The notes under the pieces are model-generated. The model saw nothing but the letters and a program-made list of their open reading frames with translations. It searched no databases and had not been told where the DNA came from. From Apostichopus japonicus (taxonomy: Eukaryota; Echinodermata; Holothuroidea; Aspidochirotida; Stichopodidae), in the NCBI RefSeq assembly GCF_037975245.1, contig NC_092576.1, positions 39,455,611 to 39,519,610 of the forward strand: a stretch of 64,000 nt of DNA. The letters run 5' to 3'. Position numbers and translations under genes: made by a program. The stretch's first letter is position 1. The number at the start of each line of letters is the position of its first letter. This document shows positions 1-22,033 of this stretch, one piece after another.

Positions 1-2017
1 ATATGATCTGCACTGTATAATTACTTGGATAGTAATACAGTACTGTCCACATACATAATCAACCTGAGTAACATTTGAGGCAAACATTAACAGTGTTGGT
101 TTTCTATGTAATTGGGGGTCACTTGTTACAGTTGTGTTTGGGCCCATTATCTGTAGATTCATGTCAGGCAGCATACAGTGTGAATCACTATTATACTGCT
201 CTTACCAGGCTTCTAGCAAAGCTGGGATGGGGTATGTGCCCCCGCCCCCATGCAGACGACTACAGTGCCTCTTTCCCCTCCCCCTCCCCCCAGTCCATTC
301 CACAGTGCTCATGTAAGTTACTGAACATGACAGGCAGTGTCAATGTCAATTAATTGTACTGTACATTATTAGTTTCAAAAAATTCATAACTATAACCAAA
401 GGAAGCCCCATTCCTCTACTTTTGAGAACAAAACAGGTACGGCTGTGCACACCCAAGTTCTGGAACGTTGGTCCCCCTAAACCAGAACGTGCTCACAAGG
501 AATGTAGAGGATCAGAATATATACTGGTTACAGGGACCTTGTTTGAATCCTGTTTTGTTGGCTGAGTAGGAGTACTAACTACTGCTTATTGTTTCCGTAC
601 ATTCTTCGCCTTAAAACGTCAAGCTTGAACTCACCGTGACATCGTGATCATCAGCTGTATACACCAACCTGTCGTATATGCCAGTCTGGCTTTACAATAC
701 TGTACTCTCTGGTATGCAGAGTAAAAGATGTGTGTTTAACGATATCAATTGTTTAATATGTGCACAGTTCAGTAACAATTGATGAAGAATCTACTATATT
801 GAATCGCTGCACCGTACAGTACCTCCAAGCTTCCACAACAATGCACGGTGAAGCGTAAAATGGGAACCAAAAGCTAATTCACCCGAAATGTACAATGGAG
901 AGAAATTCCTATGTTTACTGGACAGTGACAGCCCTGTGTTATAACCACAGTACTGTATTGTACAATCTTACGTAGTACAACAAAAGAACAGTACAGAATT
1001 AAAGTGCTGTATTTGCATATTAATTAACTTCCTTTAGCTGTATAGACAGTCATTTTTAATACCAACTTTTAAAAGCTTTTATAGTAGATACAAGAAACGT
1101 ACTCAAAATCAAAAGAAGCAATTATGCTTTGGTTTTATTTTTTCAAAACTTGTGAAGTTTATCAGCTACTGTAGTGGTTTATAAATTCAACGTTTTCCTT
1201 ATTTTAAATATTTTATACTTTTGTGAGCTTTATTTGTCGGAAACTTCAAACACTAAGAAAAGCCCTTTGTTGCTATTTAATGAAGTTAAAGTTTCATTTA
1301 TGTCAGTAAGACAATTTTGTAAGCTTTTCACTTACGTTCCATGCTACTGTAACGTAGTCTTTCGTCACTGAAACATTTAATTGTTTTATTATAAAACAAA
1401 ACATTTCCAGATGTTGAAAACATACATTGTTAATTGACAAATTAATTAATTAGTTAATTATTAAAAAAAAATTGATCTTCAACATCTGGAAATTATATGG
1501 AGGTACAGAATCACCAGGAAAGACCCTTTTGATAAATATCAGCAATTTTTTAGCCTTCTTTAATTTGGGGCCAATACTTTAGTTATAGTGTTCAAACGAT
1601 TAACTGAATCGCAATCGGTCCAATTATTGCATAATCGGAACGTAATCGGAATCTGTAACAATTACGTGGAATACCAGTTATGTCATACCGATTATTCAAA
1701 AACATATGGAAGGTGAAAATATCAACTGATGTATTATGTTTGTTCTTTTACTACGAAATATTAAACTAAATGTAATTAAACAATGTAATTTCATCAAATA
1801 AGGCTGCCAGGGTCGCCGATTTTGCTTCCCACGTGGTTAGTGAGTTTATTTAAATCTTGGATGATGTTTGTTTGGTTAGTAAATTGGTCAAAAGTATCAA
1901 ATCAATTTTGTTTCTCTTATAGTTGGACTGTCTTCGACTCCTCCACGCACCTTGGTTTTATAATTAATGCTCATTCTCATCTCGTCTCTCTCTCTCTCTC
2001 TCTGTCTCTCTCTTCAG
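1..2017. other. Non-coding sequence, probably Ras intron or 5' region
   Basis: I see no exon with splice borders and no recognisable protein here. In particular, no sequence encodes the Ras P-loop (GxxxxGKS), so the first coding exon is not in this stretch. The sequence is AT-rich with scattered GTACAGTAC-like motifs and a pyrimidine-rich run at 240-300. The open frames at 75-353 and 1174-1371 lack any family resemblance. The stretch ends in a CT microsatellite (about 1982-2013) that serves as the polypyrimidine tract of the next exon. Confidence 0.6.
1403..1493. repeat. Inverted repeat with 16-bp arms
   Basis: The 16 bases at 1403-1418 are the exact reverse complement of 1478-1493, separated by about 59 AT-rich bases. 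The hairpin could be a small MITE remnant or chance structure. I see no flanking target-site duplication. Confidence 0.55.
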
Positions 2018-11236
<9,219 letters not shown>

Positions 11237-12591
11237 TGAAAATCAAAAAAACAAAAAACAAAAAATATCAGAGAAAACGAGAAAAAATGCAGGGGAACAG
11301 AGAAACGAGAGAGAAAAAAGAAGTTTTTTTTGTGAAATTCCAAGACAACAATCATGTCTAAAAAAAAATTAAAAAAAAATCTCCACAAAAACACTATGGA
11401 GAAAAGTGAAGCATTTAATCTCTTACTTTAGCCATTTTCTTCTGCCCTTTTCTGGTCACGCACATATTCGGTGTAAGAACCGCTGTCATATAGCGTGTTG
11501 CGTCTCCTTGTTTGTTCTTTTGTTTTCCCGGAACTTTGATTCGTTTTGTCGTCTGACCTGTACGCTTTCTTCTGTCGGACGTGGACCATGAGAGGGGGGG
11601 GGCTGATGAATGCCGGTCACGAGATCGACCAAACTTTAAATTCATCTCCAAAGCTTCCCCCTCTTGCAGTGATTTCAGCGACTGCTTTACGAAACCGCGT
11701 GGGAATCCTCTGTTTTTCTCGTTAGTGTTCCTTGGAGATTTGGAGTGGTGCAATGTCTGAACGATGCATTCCGGGAAGGAAGTTTTTAATTCGTTCGCTT
11801 GCGGAGTTTGCAATCAGTGGAATAAATCTGTGCGTGTGTTTGAAGGAAAAGAAAGACGTTCGCAGCGGTAACCAAGTTAAACTATGGAATTCTTGCTGGA
11901 TGGGTACTACTATGGCAACGGGTGGAGCCATTTGTTAATATTTCGGGGAAAAAAAAGAAAACAAAAATGGTTTGAACTTTTCAGAAAGGTTTGCAATTTT
12001 GGACTGTGAGCGGTGTGCCTAATGGCAGGAGAATGTTTTGACAGGATCGAGGATAGACAGACAGACAGACAGATAGACAGGTTGAACGTTGCCATTTAAC
12101 TGTGTGCTCCTGTCCAGTGGGTTTAGCTTATGTAATGACACATGGCGTGGTAACAAATTTGGTGAAGGTCTTTGAGGACGAATGGAGAGTCGATTGATGA
12201 AAGAATGAGTCTTTGTTTTTGTACGGATCAACAGCCTGTCTTAACAATGGAATTGTTTTGAAAGAAATCCCATTGCTTATTATTGCCCGCTTTTTTTCTC
12301 CTTTACTTTTCTCTTTTTTTTGTATACTTGAGTGTTATATGGAAAATAACTAGTGAGTCTGTGGAAATTCCCCTTCAAGTAGGCTTCAGCACTATTGATT
12401 TCCCCCTCCCCCACCCCTCCCCTCCTCTCCCCCTCCCCCTCTTTTAATGTGACAGTTTTCTCTGTAATTTTTTATAGAAGATCTAAATGTAAGTAATGAA
12501 ATGGACAAAGTCAATTAAATTCGCAGACTATTCGACGATAAGTAAAATTAAAAAATGTAAGTAAGATTTTTCGGTGGTACAATGAAATAAA
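11237..12591 (+). other. Putative Ras 3' UTR
   Basis: Non-coding sequence after the stop codon. It is A-rich at first (11240-11390) and has pyrimidine-rich tracts at 12290-12325 and 12400-12445. AATAAA occurs at 11821 and at 12586-12591, the latter followed by a GT-rich stretch. The true cleavage site is unknown; another AATAAA at 13437-13442 is possible. Confidence 0.35.
12051..12080 (+). repeat. (GACA)n short microsatellite
   Basis: About seven GACA/GATA units in the putative 3' UTR. Confidence 0.8.
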
Positions 12592-14468
12592 CCTTATTGT
12601 TACATGGTGCAGGGAAATAACCAGGTATCTAGTTGTGGTGTCAGACAAAATTACTTTCAAAGATCAATTTTTTTGGCTCCTTACTTAAAGTAATACAGCT
12701 TTCCATGCTACCTGTTCATGTTTGTGTTGTACATAAACTGTTACAAAGGATCACAAGGAAAAAAAAAAATCTACAAAACATTTTGGTCATTTAGATCAAG
12801 GAGCATAAATATTTATCTCTAGAATTCAGGAATTTGCTCCTAATTTAACAATTTCCCTGTGGGTCATGCCCCTCCCGTTTCCCCTTAACAGTGGGGAAAC
12901 ACGGCTCCCCAGAACCAAGAATGGGGTGGCTTCCAGTAGGAGCATATAAAAATGTCAGTCACTAGAAATCCTGGCAAAGTGCCTGCACTTATATTTCTGC
13001 AATGAAAACTTTAGAGTAGTTTTTGACTTATTTTGCACATTTGTTTTGTACTCTTAGAACCGTTCCCATCGTATACTGTTTATTGTAGTGTGTTGATCCT
13101 AGAATGATCTTCTAAGCAGTTTAAATCATCCCCTCCCCTCCTCCCTCACCCAGGTATATCTGTTTTAACTCTAAAATAGTGCATGATATGAGAGGACTGG
13201 TTTATTTGTTCTTACAATCGAGCAGTTGTTATGTATGCTGTTACAGCTTTATCAGGTAGAGGGAGGGAGGTAATTATTTGTAAGCTGTGACTTTCAGATG
13301 TGAGCGAATAGACTCTAATTTTTGTTTTATTACGAAAGATTGTCTGTGGTAATATAGTGGTGGGGTACTTTCGGATCAGTGAAATAGAGAGGTACAGTAG
13401 TTTTCTGGCATTGTTAAGCAGCATTTCATGTTAATGAATAAACATGAAGGGGGCTTAAGCAAGGAAGAATATTTTTTATTAAGTTTGAGGTTGTTGGGGG
13501 GTGGGGGGGGAGGGGGTTAAGGGAGAGAGTTGCTTGATATTTAGAATTATAGCATGACTTGCCACAGCAAGGGGAGATGCATGTATAAAATTGACATGAT
13601 TAAAGAAAGGGGGAAAAGGACGGGTGGTGGGGGGGGGGCGGATCCACAACCATGACTTTTGGACGTTTCGCATATCAGTGGGTTTTAGAGGAGGTGAACA
13701 ACAATAAAGCGCATCGTTAATTATTCTAATATTAAGTAATAATTAACAGTGCGTTTACTTCGGTTAAGCATCACTGAAACACAGACGAGACATGCGCTCC
13801 AAACACAAAATTTCTCAACCTTATTACCGCCTATTCGTCCCAGTTTTGATATGCTATGGTTCCATATTTATTACAAAACTCAATGTAAGGTGGGTGACAC
13901 TGAAAGACAAATATATTACCAGTATTAAAATTGTCATAGCAGATCAATTTTTCTTTTTTTTAATAAGTTTGCATTTTATTTCTAAAAGGTGTGTCTTTAG
14001 TCAAAATCTCTTTGATACCTGTGGCATTTTTCCACAATGGAAGCATATCAACGGATGGAAAAATATTTTCACATCCCTCCCAATTTGTGCAACGTGAATT
14101 GTGCGTTTCCTAAAGAAAATAGTCATACACTTAAAAATTCAAACCACGGTTTTCTCTCGGGTTGAATAAATTAAATAAATTTGAATATTGTACTTTAGCC
14201 ATATACATTGGGATTTATTTTCTAGCTATTATTTATAAATATAGTATGATTAACATTTTTCCTACCAATAATCGATAAAAACAAAAAAATGACTTATTAG
14301 TTACTTTAAATATTGTGTGGCAGGCCCTGAATAATTGTCACTTATATTATACTATGGTTCCAGTGTACAAATGGGTACATCTGGTTTGCACATTCATAGC
14401 TAGTCGCCTATTTTGTGTAGCATTTTGCGTAACGGTACCCTATACAGCCAGTTGTGACAGTTTTCTAA
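12592..14468. other. Intergenic sequence with poly-G tracts
   Basis: No gene is recognised. G runs occur on the + strand at 13495-13520 and 13625-13640. AATAAA is at 13437-13442. The frame at 13792-14097 has no recognisable domain. Confidence 0.5.
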
Positions 14469-14741
14469 TGCTAATACCTCTCTAAACTGTCCTCCCATAT
14501 CATGCTTCAAAGCACTCATGTTGACAGTACAAACAGTTCCTAACCTTTATCTGATTATATTGCTAATACCTCTCTAAAGTGTACTCCAATATCATGCTTC
14601 GAAGCACTCATGCTGACAGTGTGAACAGTTCCTAACCTTTATCTGATTCTAATGCTAATACCACTGTATACTGTTCTCCCATATCATGCTTCAAAGCACT
14701 CATACTGACAGTACAAACAGTTCCTAACCTTTATCTGATAT
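14469..14741 (+). repeat. Three tandem copies of a 90-bp repeat
   Basis: Copies start near 14469, 14560 and 14651. Each reads GCTAATACC, then ATATCATGCTTC, AAGCACTCAT, GACAGT and CAGTTCCTAACCTTTATCTG. They differ at roughly one base in ten. No coding potential is seen. Confidence 0.85.
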
Positions 14742-16415
14742 ATAAACATGATATTCATACTGCTCGTACTGACAATACGAGTGCTATGAAGCAGGACATG
14801 ACACTAGAGTGTCGAAATAGTTGACCTAACTGGGTGTATTATTCCTTGCCATATGTAACACATTGGCAATGTGTCTGCGTCTGCTTTCTCCGGAGCTATG
14901 GAAGTTTGTAAGTGCCACGTACTGTCACAAGTGACTACATTCAAACTAACATTCTGTACATTAATGTGTACCCAACTTCCTTTCTGTATCCAATTTGTAT
15001 ATGCCATGCATTGTTGTCTCCCAAATGTTACAGACTGTAAAGTATTTTCAGGATAGGAAGTGGCTGCATGCTAGTGTCCTACTGTACAAATAGGTGGTGT
15101 ATGTCAGTGCATCCCACTCTGTGTGTATACCTTATATACAGTGTAGTCTCTATGTATCCACAGTTTATGCAGACTCACTATCTTCTAAGCGATTCATGTC
15201 TCTCTCAGGACGATGGATAGGTTCAGGAAAATTGATATGGACAGATATGTTAGGATAGCATTGAGTGTACTATGTGAAGGGTTTTGTGCATGCATGTCTT
15301 GTGTATCGTCCCCTAGCATACAAGATGGCTGCCCACAGGTATGTCACTCAACCTATGCATGGTAATAGTGTACAAAACAGTGCGGTGCCAGCACTAAGAG
15401 ACTGGTCCCCATATCCATATGTATCATGTAGATTGCAGGATTCATGCCTAATGGGTTACCAGATGCCTAATGTGGTGCACTGACCTTCATCCAGCTAGAC
15501 CACTCGCTGGACGTATCTATGTCTGACATTTTTAATGAAAAGTAAGAATTTGCATTCGATAATGACAGAATCATTGAGTTTCGTAATCTTCAAAATATGT
15601 AGGCCTACTGGTATGGAAACTGAACCGGTTTCCATAAAGAAAAGTGCATCTGCAACTGTGCAGATAAGTACAATTTCATTACCGTTAAAATATGTTTTCC
15701 AACTTCATAATCATTGTTATGAATTTAAGCTTATTAAAAATTGGTAACATTTTATAGGTATTAACATCAAGTGGAATATGTAAATTTCAAGGTTTTTTCT
15801 CAAGTCTTTTTTAGATTATCGGTTTTCTTGACTAGTATACATGGTCATTACTCTATCATCTCGTCAAGTGGGCAGCGATATGTTCTCTAGTTGATGTCAC
15901 TTAGAGGCCCACCTTTCCTATACGCAATAAGCATACAGGGAAAAAACTGCCGTTTGCGTAGTGTAACCTGTTTACTTGTTTGTACACACAATGTATGTCA
16001 AACTACAGAAGTATTTGTACTTACTGTGGACGCGAAACGTGTCCTCTCAAGTAGGTGTTACATAATGTGTGTAACTGTACCATCTGTATGGTATGTACGT
16101 ACATTGCATGTCAAATATAAACGAAGTGACTTTGTTTTACCTACAGTTCATGTGTACACTAAGCATGTTTGTCCTACCATATGTAGCTTACAGAACTGTG
16201 GCTAACGTTACATTTGGGAGAATACACATTACATTACCTTCCCATGATATCACATGCATAAAGTAACTTTTTTTTTTACATAATGTTCATATATACCCAA
16301 AGTGTACTCGTCATTCCCTTGTAGATATTACAATAAAAAAAACTTAGATACTAAACATGGCTATATCAGAACTATTGGAAAAGTATGATGCATGGTGAAG
16401 ACACAATACATGGCA
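14742..16415. other. Intergenic sequence
   Basis: No gene is recognised. The open frames here (for example 15265-15483, 15891-16205) show no family motif. At 16038-16080 the phrase GTGTCCTCTCAAGTAGGTGT is a diverged relative of the duplication that follows. Confidence 0.5.
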
Positions 16416-16767
16416 TTATGCTGTCCCATGTACAGTGTGTAGCTATTGGAAAGACTTGTTAACAAAATGTTTGTGAGGACTGTGAGTATCATGTCCTCTC
16501 ATGTAGGTATTACATATGTGCATGATTCCACACACTTTATGGGGACAGGGAATAGTCTGGGAAGAGCAGATATTGAGACACATTACATTACCTTATGCTG
16601 TCCCATGTACAGTGTGGAGCTATGGGAAGGACTTGTTTACACAATGTTTGTGAGGACTGTAAGGATCATGTCCTCTCATGTAGTAGATATTATATATGTG
16701 CATGATTCAACACACTTTATGGGGACAGGGAATAGTCTGGGAAGGGCAGATATTGAGACACATTAGT
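16416..16767 (+). repeat. Direct duplication, unit about 177 bp
   Basis: 16416-16592 and 16593-16767 are near-identical, both starting TTATGCTGTCCCATGTACAG. They share CACACTTTATGGGGACAGGG and GAATAGTCTGGGAAG. An older, partial relative lies at about 16038. Confidence 0.88.
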
Positions 16768-18837
16768 CTGCGAAGAGAGCAGATATTCTAGAAAAAATAA
16801 GGAAATGGTAAAGCCCCCCCCCCCTTCCCCGCCCAGACTAGGTCTAGGAAGTTTTTGAAGTTCTGAAAAATTGAGTCAAAATTACTCATTTGAACACTTC
16901 TTCTGGTACGATAGATGACTTATGCGAGAATTTGTCGTTAAGAAGTGTGAGATAACAGTTAACCCTAATTCAAACTGTAGTCAACAGTAATGGTTACTGA
17001 ATATCGTGTTTATAGGATCCATGGGTCATTTAAAGACCTCTTAATAATAGCACAATGCTCTCAAATTTTGATCATAAAAATCCTTCCTTTTTAAATGAAA
17101 TTCGTTTGCAACAAAACATTTGTCAGTGTTATAATTATCACAGTCATCCAAAGAAAAAAAGTTTCCAGTCTCGACAGGGTTCGTGTGAGTCTGTAATAAG
17201 CTACAGTCAATAAAGTTTCGAACATCAATGCCCCCACAACTATGATTTTTGTTAATTAATTATTATTTTTTTTTTGTAGCCAGGTTATAAATGTTCATAT
17301 GAAACATCACAGCATGTTGGAAATGGTCATGACAACAATTGTTCATTATTTTCAAGTAAATTTTTGATTTTGAAATGCATTATTCTCTCCCTCTCTCTCT
17401 CTCTAACTATCATCTAGTCATATTTACTGTATATAGATTTCATTTTATCGGCCATTTATGATAGGTAAAAAAAAATCTTTGTTTTTGATCCTTTTATAAT
17501 TTAGTGTATGTAAACGCCATAATAAAGAATCGTCAAATAATCTCATAATCGATCGTATTTTCTTATTTTTTTTTCGGACTCGAAGTCGACTTTTATTCTT
17601 CTTTCAAATATTAAAGAACATTTCTTTTCTTTCCCAGTTTTATCTATCTCTTTCCATTTTCTTCCTACCCTCTATACTCTCTCTTCCCCTCCACCCTTCT
17701 TTACTTTGAGAATCCGGATCATGAGCCCGCCCGTCGCCGGTCGGTATATTCCACTATTAAGAGAGGGGTGTTTTGTATTTGTGTAGACTCTAAAAACAGT
17801 CGTTGTAGTGAACGTTGTAGTCTGGTGGTGATCATACAATTCAAAACAATCGTACATGGGAGTATTTTTCTCTTCTTTTTGGTTCGATGATAATCTTAAC
17901 CTTTGCATTCCTGATGGCGTATGGGTTTGCTGGTATATGTGTGTGTGTGTGTGTATGTGTGACGCCTAGCTTGTAAACACGAGATCTCAAGAAGAAACGC
18001 TTGGGTCAATCTCGCATTTCGTGTGAAGGAGTACCTCATTAAGAAAAAGAAGTATATTGTTTTTGTGGAGCATTTACACCAAAAGCATCATTTAAAATCT
18101 AAAATAACAATTTACTATTTAGGGAACGGTTTGACCTAACGAAGTACGAAATGTCATCCGTTTAATATGTCGTGTTCATGTATTAATTTCTCAACCGATT
18201 AAAATAAAAATTAAACGTCGCTATCACGACGACTTGGTTATGCGCAGGCAAACAATGCACGGTAAAAGAAATGCATGCAGGTAAACTACTAACAATAAGC
18301 ATTTCTATAAATGTTTCGTGTCAGAATACCTGTACTTAAGCTGGCCAAACATCTCCTCAAATTGTTTCTTAAAAGGGTGTGAAGACTCGCTCACAAAGAA
18401 ACGTCTCATGCCGGTAATCTGACCTAGTTTCGAATGAGGTGTAACAGAAGTGTTAGACACCACCATCGATCCCAGAAAATACACACACAGCTTGCTACCG
18501 TCGGTAACAAAACACTAGTGTACAGTCAATACATACAGCTACGGTCAATACCCACGACACAGCGTACATAGCAGCGATGGACATCTCAGGTCTAGATAAA
18601 GATAACAAGGTATCACGTTTCATTACTGTCTGCATTTTGTAGCGACCAGAAGAAAACTTTACTCGCAACCAACGGAAAGCTAACTTTTTCAGAGCGAGGC
18701 ACGCGGTTTGGGCGAGTCTTCAATGCCTTTAAGGCATTCCTACATGCAATCAGTCATAATTCGCAAACCATACAACGATTTAAGTAGTTTTGAGACAAGT
18801 TTGTTGTTATTACACTGAAAACTTAAATTGGTTCACC
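16768..18837. other. Intergenic sequence
   Basis: No gene is supported. It holds a short poly-C run at 16816-16825, a CT repeat at 17389-17403 and a (GT)n run at 17937-17955. At 18576-18609 an ATG frame (MDISGLDKDNK) is followed by a possible donor GTATCA. It might be a first exon but nothing confirms it. Confidence 0.45.
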
Positions 18838-19126
18838 GACTAACAAAATGTTAGTCCATCTGGTGCCTCTCCCGACTAATATAGCCTTAGTCAGTTGCTA
18901 TACCGACTAATTTATTCCTTAGTCAGTTGGATTTCTTAGTCGGTCATCTTAGTCCGTCAGCTTAGTCGATCAACAATTTCTTAGTCGCTAAATGTATATT
19001 AGTCAGTTACATTAGTTGGTGACATTAGTCGGTCTTTACCGACTAATTTATATGAGCCACCGACTAGTTTATAGCAGGTTTTACATTAGTCAGGATGGTG
19101 CCTCTCCCGACTAACCTTTCTTAGTC
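18838..19126. repeat. Cluster of TTAGTC/GACTAA hexamers
   Basis: Sixteen exact TTAGTC or GACTAA hexamers occur in 289 bases in both orientations. Many are extended to ACCGACTAA or TTAGTCGGT. The phrase GGTGCCTCTCCCGACTAA occurs at both ends (from 18862 and from 19097). The spacing is irregular, so it is not a simple tandem repeat. From 19137 to 19210 a related GACTAG phrase and CACTGACTAG...ATCACTGAAAGAA is repeated twice. Confidence 0.8.
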
Positions 19127-19210
19127 GGTATCGACTGACTAGTTGCACTGACTAGAATCACTGAAAGAATTAAACCAGACTAGTTTCACTGACTAGCATC
19201 ACTGAAAGAA

Positions 19211-19829
19211 AAGAGAGCAGAAGAAACACAAATAATGTGTACGTTGGCAGTATTTATTTCTGATAAAACTTCTGATGTCTACAAAGGCTGACTCTCGACA
19301 GATAGAGAAGAAATCACTGTAAAAAAAATCTGAAAATCTGATTTTATTCCAACAAAGTTAAGACAAGTTAATGGATCAAACATGAATCGCAAAAGTATAG
19401 CACTGCACAATAATTCAAAGTTGAATCTTGGGCAAGGGTTCCTCATGACTTTCGTTTTAAAGTGGTACCCCAAATCGACACCAGTTAAGTCTTCACGAAC
19501 AAAGAGTGTTTCTCTTAACTACAAATCGCCTCCCACTTGTCTTCAGGAAGCCAAAATCTGCACCATTATTGACCTGTGAACAGAAAATATGATATACGTA
19601 TAAGCACAGATACAGATATAGCACATGATAACTCACATTATCATAAACATACATTTACATTAAAATTTTATAACATATTGGGAGGTATACATTTAAATCT
19701 AGGTCCCTCAAATTATAAGCCAGGAATAGCAGCTTTACCAAATAATTATTAGCTTTGAACAGCATAACACCAAGTTATTTTTCAAAGCTTAATAATTATG
19801 TTAATCATGTTAATAATGATCCCAATAGA
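19211..19829. other. Intergenic sequence
   Basis: AT-rich. The overlapping opposite-strand frames at 19279-19579 show no family resemblance. Nothing further is supported. Confidence 0.5.
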
Positions 19830-19833
19830 CCGG

Positions 19834-20338
19834 GAGCCCAGCAGGTTTGGTTAGCTGGGAAGGTAACCAATTGCCTTGTATATCACAATGTTCACAGTGC
19901 ATTCCTGTATATGAAACCAGACGACTGGCAAACCGACTGTGGTGAGTGTGGCTGGGAGAGCAATTTTAAAGTCACCTGATAGCTAACCTAGATCAGTTTT
20001 CATGGTAACACATCAAAGTAAGTACAATGTGTCAGGTATGGCCCCAAGAGCAACAAATGGCCATTGCCAGTAATTATTGGTGGTGGGGTACCCCTGCCAG
20101 TGATCTATAATTGACCCCTCAAGGCTGACCTAGGTCAGCTCATGAGGTAACCACTTGAAACCTACTGGAAAATGTTGGTTAGGACTTCAGATACAACTGA
20201 TGGGCATTGCCAGTAATTTTTATTGGTGGGGTACCACATCCAGTCGTCAGGTTTCATATACAGGAATGCATTGTGAACATTGTGATGTACCAGGCAATTG
20301 GTTACCTTCCCAGCTAACCAAACCCTCTGGACTCCAGC
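19834..20338. mobile_element. Foldback-type inverted-repeat element
   Basis: The arm 19834-19928 is nearly the reverse complement of 20240-20336, sharing TTTGGTTAGCTGGGAAGGTA, CACAATGTTCACA and GCATTCCTGTATATGAAACC. Inside, CATTGCCAGTAAT...ATTGGTGG...GGGGTACC is directly repeated (about 20058 and 20203), as is a CTAGATCAG/CTAGGTCAG phrase (about 19988 and 20129). No transposase is encoded. Superfamily unknown; it may be a MITE. Confidence 0.7.
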
Positions 20339-20802
20339 TCTACAGATCAGTGAAAATTTGACCAATCTTATGAAGCTTGCACGTAAATGATATACTAGAC
20401 TGTTTGTAAAATTGATTGTAAAACATGGGCTAAATCTTTGTTTGTTTTTATGATCTTTAAAAATATAAAATTTTAGAAACAGAAATGCACTGAGCCAACT
20501 TATTTATAGGCATAATCGTTTTTAGTTGTTATTTTGCTTGCTCACATAACAAGCCTGTTTAGACCTAGGCTAGAGGAGAATCAGTACTTTGTTACACTAA
20601 GTTTGTCTTTCGGTCGTTTTGATTTAGTCTTACTAGTAGTACTAAAGTATATAATGGACCGGCGAAGACTAGAGAATACCCAGAGTTTTAGGAACTGCGT
20701 TAAACTGTATGATCTGATCTATTATTTACGTCAATGAGTTTCATTCAATCTAGGATCAAAAAGAGAAAACTAATTAATCTTAACCTTTAAACTTGTATCA
20801 AC

Positions 20803-21019
20803 TTGACTTGTATCAATAAAAGAGCGACGCGAAGGGGTCTTTACACCTGAAACGTAGCTTCGAGACATCATTCAATGTAATTCATGTGCTTACGGCAACT
20901 AGAAAGCTTCGACACGATAAACAAAATGGCTAATTCACTGTAATTGCCTATAGACGATCGGTGATAGCTATTTATTGACCGTGAAAACATGTAAACAAAT
21001 TATACCGTTTCATTAGTTA
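20803..21019 (-). repeat. Left inverted repeat (about 215 bp) at the array edge
   Basis: It reads, in reverse complement, as the tail segment of each satellite monomer, from AAACGGTATAATTTG through CGGTCAATAAATAGCTAT, GTGTCGAAGCT, TTGCCGTAAGCACATG and CTACGTTT to CGCGTCGC...TTGATACAAGTCAA. Homology stops at TTGACTTGTATCA on the outer side and at CATTAGTTAG on the inner side, where the first monomer body begins. Only one inverted copy is seen, at the array border. An extra ACTTGTATCA lies immediately outside (20791-20800). Confidence 0.85.
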
Positions 21020-21313
21020 GACTGCAACACGAGTGAGCATTATTACGTGTAGATTACGTCTATAAGGCACGACATAGACGTTGATTTCGGGAATAATTGG
21101 TATATATGTATCATGAGTTGCGAAAAATAGACCAGAGTAACCATATCCAAGGTCAATAAATAACTATTATCGATCGGCTATACGCAATTGCAGTGATTAC
21201 GTCATCTGTTTCTCGTATCGAAGGTATACCCATAGCTATTACCGATTGACTGGACGACAACGTGTCGAAGCTGCTTAGGCTATGCTACCATGATGTCTTA
21301 TGTACAAGCGGCC

Positions 21314-21379
21314 TTTGGTGTATATGGATGGCTCTCGTCTTGTATGAACGAAATCCCGGGTTCGATTCCCGGCCAACAT
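21314..21379 (+). ncRNA. tRNA-derived cassette, edge monomer 1 (diverged)
   Basis: First copy next to the array border. One G is missing from the acceptor 5' strand (CTTTGG against CCAACA) and the anticodon arm reads TGTATGAACGAAATC. The B box GGTTCGATTCC is perfect and the T5 run follows. Confidence 0.6.
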
Positions 21380-21965
21380 TTTTGTCCTTTTACATTTTGT
21401 TGCTTTTATTTTGATTTGCACGATTGATGAACATGCAGCTTTTGAATGTGTTGCATTCTAACTACTGAAACGGTATAATTTGTTTTCATGTTTTCACGGT
21501 CAATAAATAGCTATCACCGATCGTCTATAGGCAATTACAGTGAATAAGCAATTTATTTATCGTGTCGAAGCTATCTAGTTGCCGTAAGCACATGCATTAC
21601 CTATAGATGATGCATCGAAGCTACGTTTTAGGTGTAAAGGCTCCTTCGCGTCACCCTTTTTTTGATACAAGTCAAAACAGGCTCGAGTGAGCATTATTAT
21701 GTGTATATTACGTCGATAAGGAACGACATAGACGCTGATTTCGGGAATAATTTGTAAATATGTATCATGAGTTGCGAATAGACACCAGGGTAACCATATC
21801 CAAGGTCAATAAATAGCTATTATCGATCGGCTATACGCAATTGCAGTGATTACGTCATCTGTTTCTCGTATCGAAGGTATACCCATAGCTATTACCGATT
21901 GACTGGACGACAACGTGTCGAAGCTACTCAGGCTATGCTACCATGATAGCTTATGTACAAGCGGC

Positions 21966-22033
21966 CTGTTGGTGTATATGGATGTCTCTCTTCTTGTATG
22001 CGCGAGATCCCTGGTTCGATTCCCGGCCAACAT
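21966..22033 (+). ncRNA. tRNA-derived cassette, edge monomer 2 (diverged)
   Basis: Acceptor 5' strand TGTTGG is intact and the B box is intact. The T stem has CTGG for CGGG, breaking one pair, and the anticodon stem has CTCTCTTC for CTCTCGTC. Confidence 0.6.

Noticed and set aside
75-353. 92-codon frame near the left edge
   Set aside because: No domain, and it overlaps a second frame of similar length; nothing supports coding.
11415-11813. 132-codon minus-strand frame in the putative Ras 3' UTR
   Set aside because: No recognisable domain, overlaps opposing frames, lies in the 3' UTR of the Ras gene.
16446-16766. 106-codon frame with an internal repeat
   Set aside because: The protein repeat merely mirrors the 177-bp DNA duplication, and the two copies show as many non-silent as silent changes by eye.
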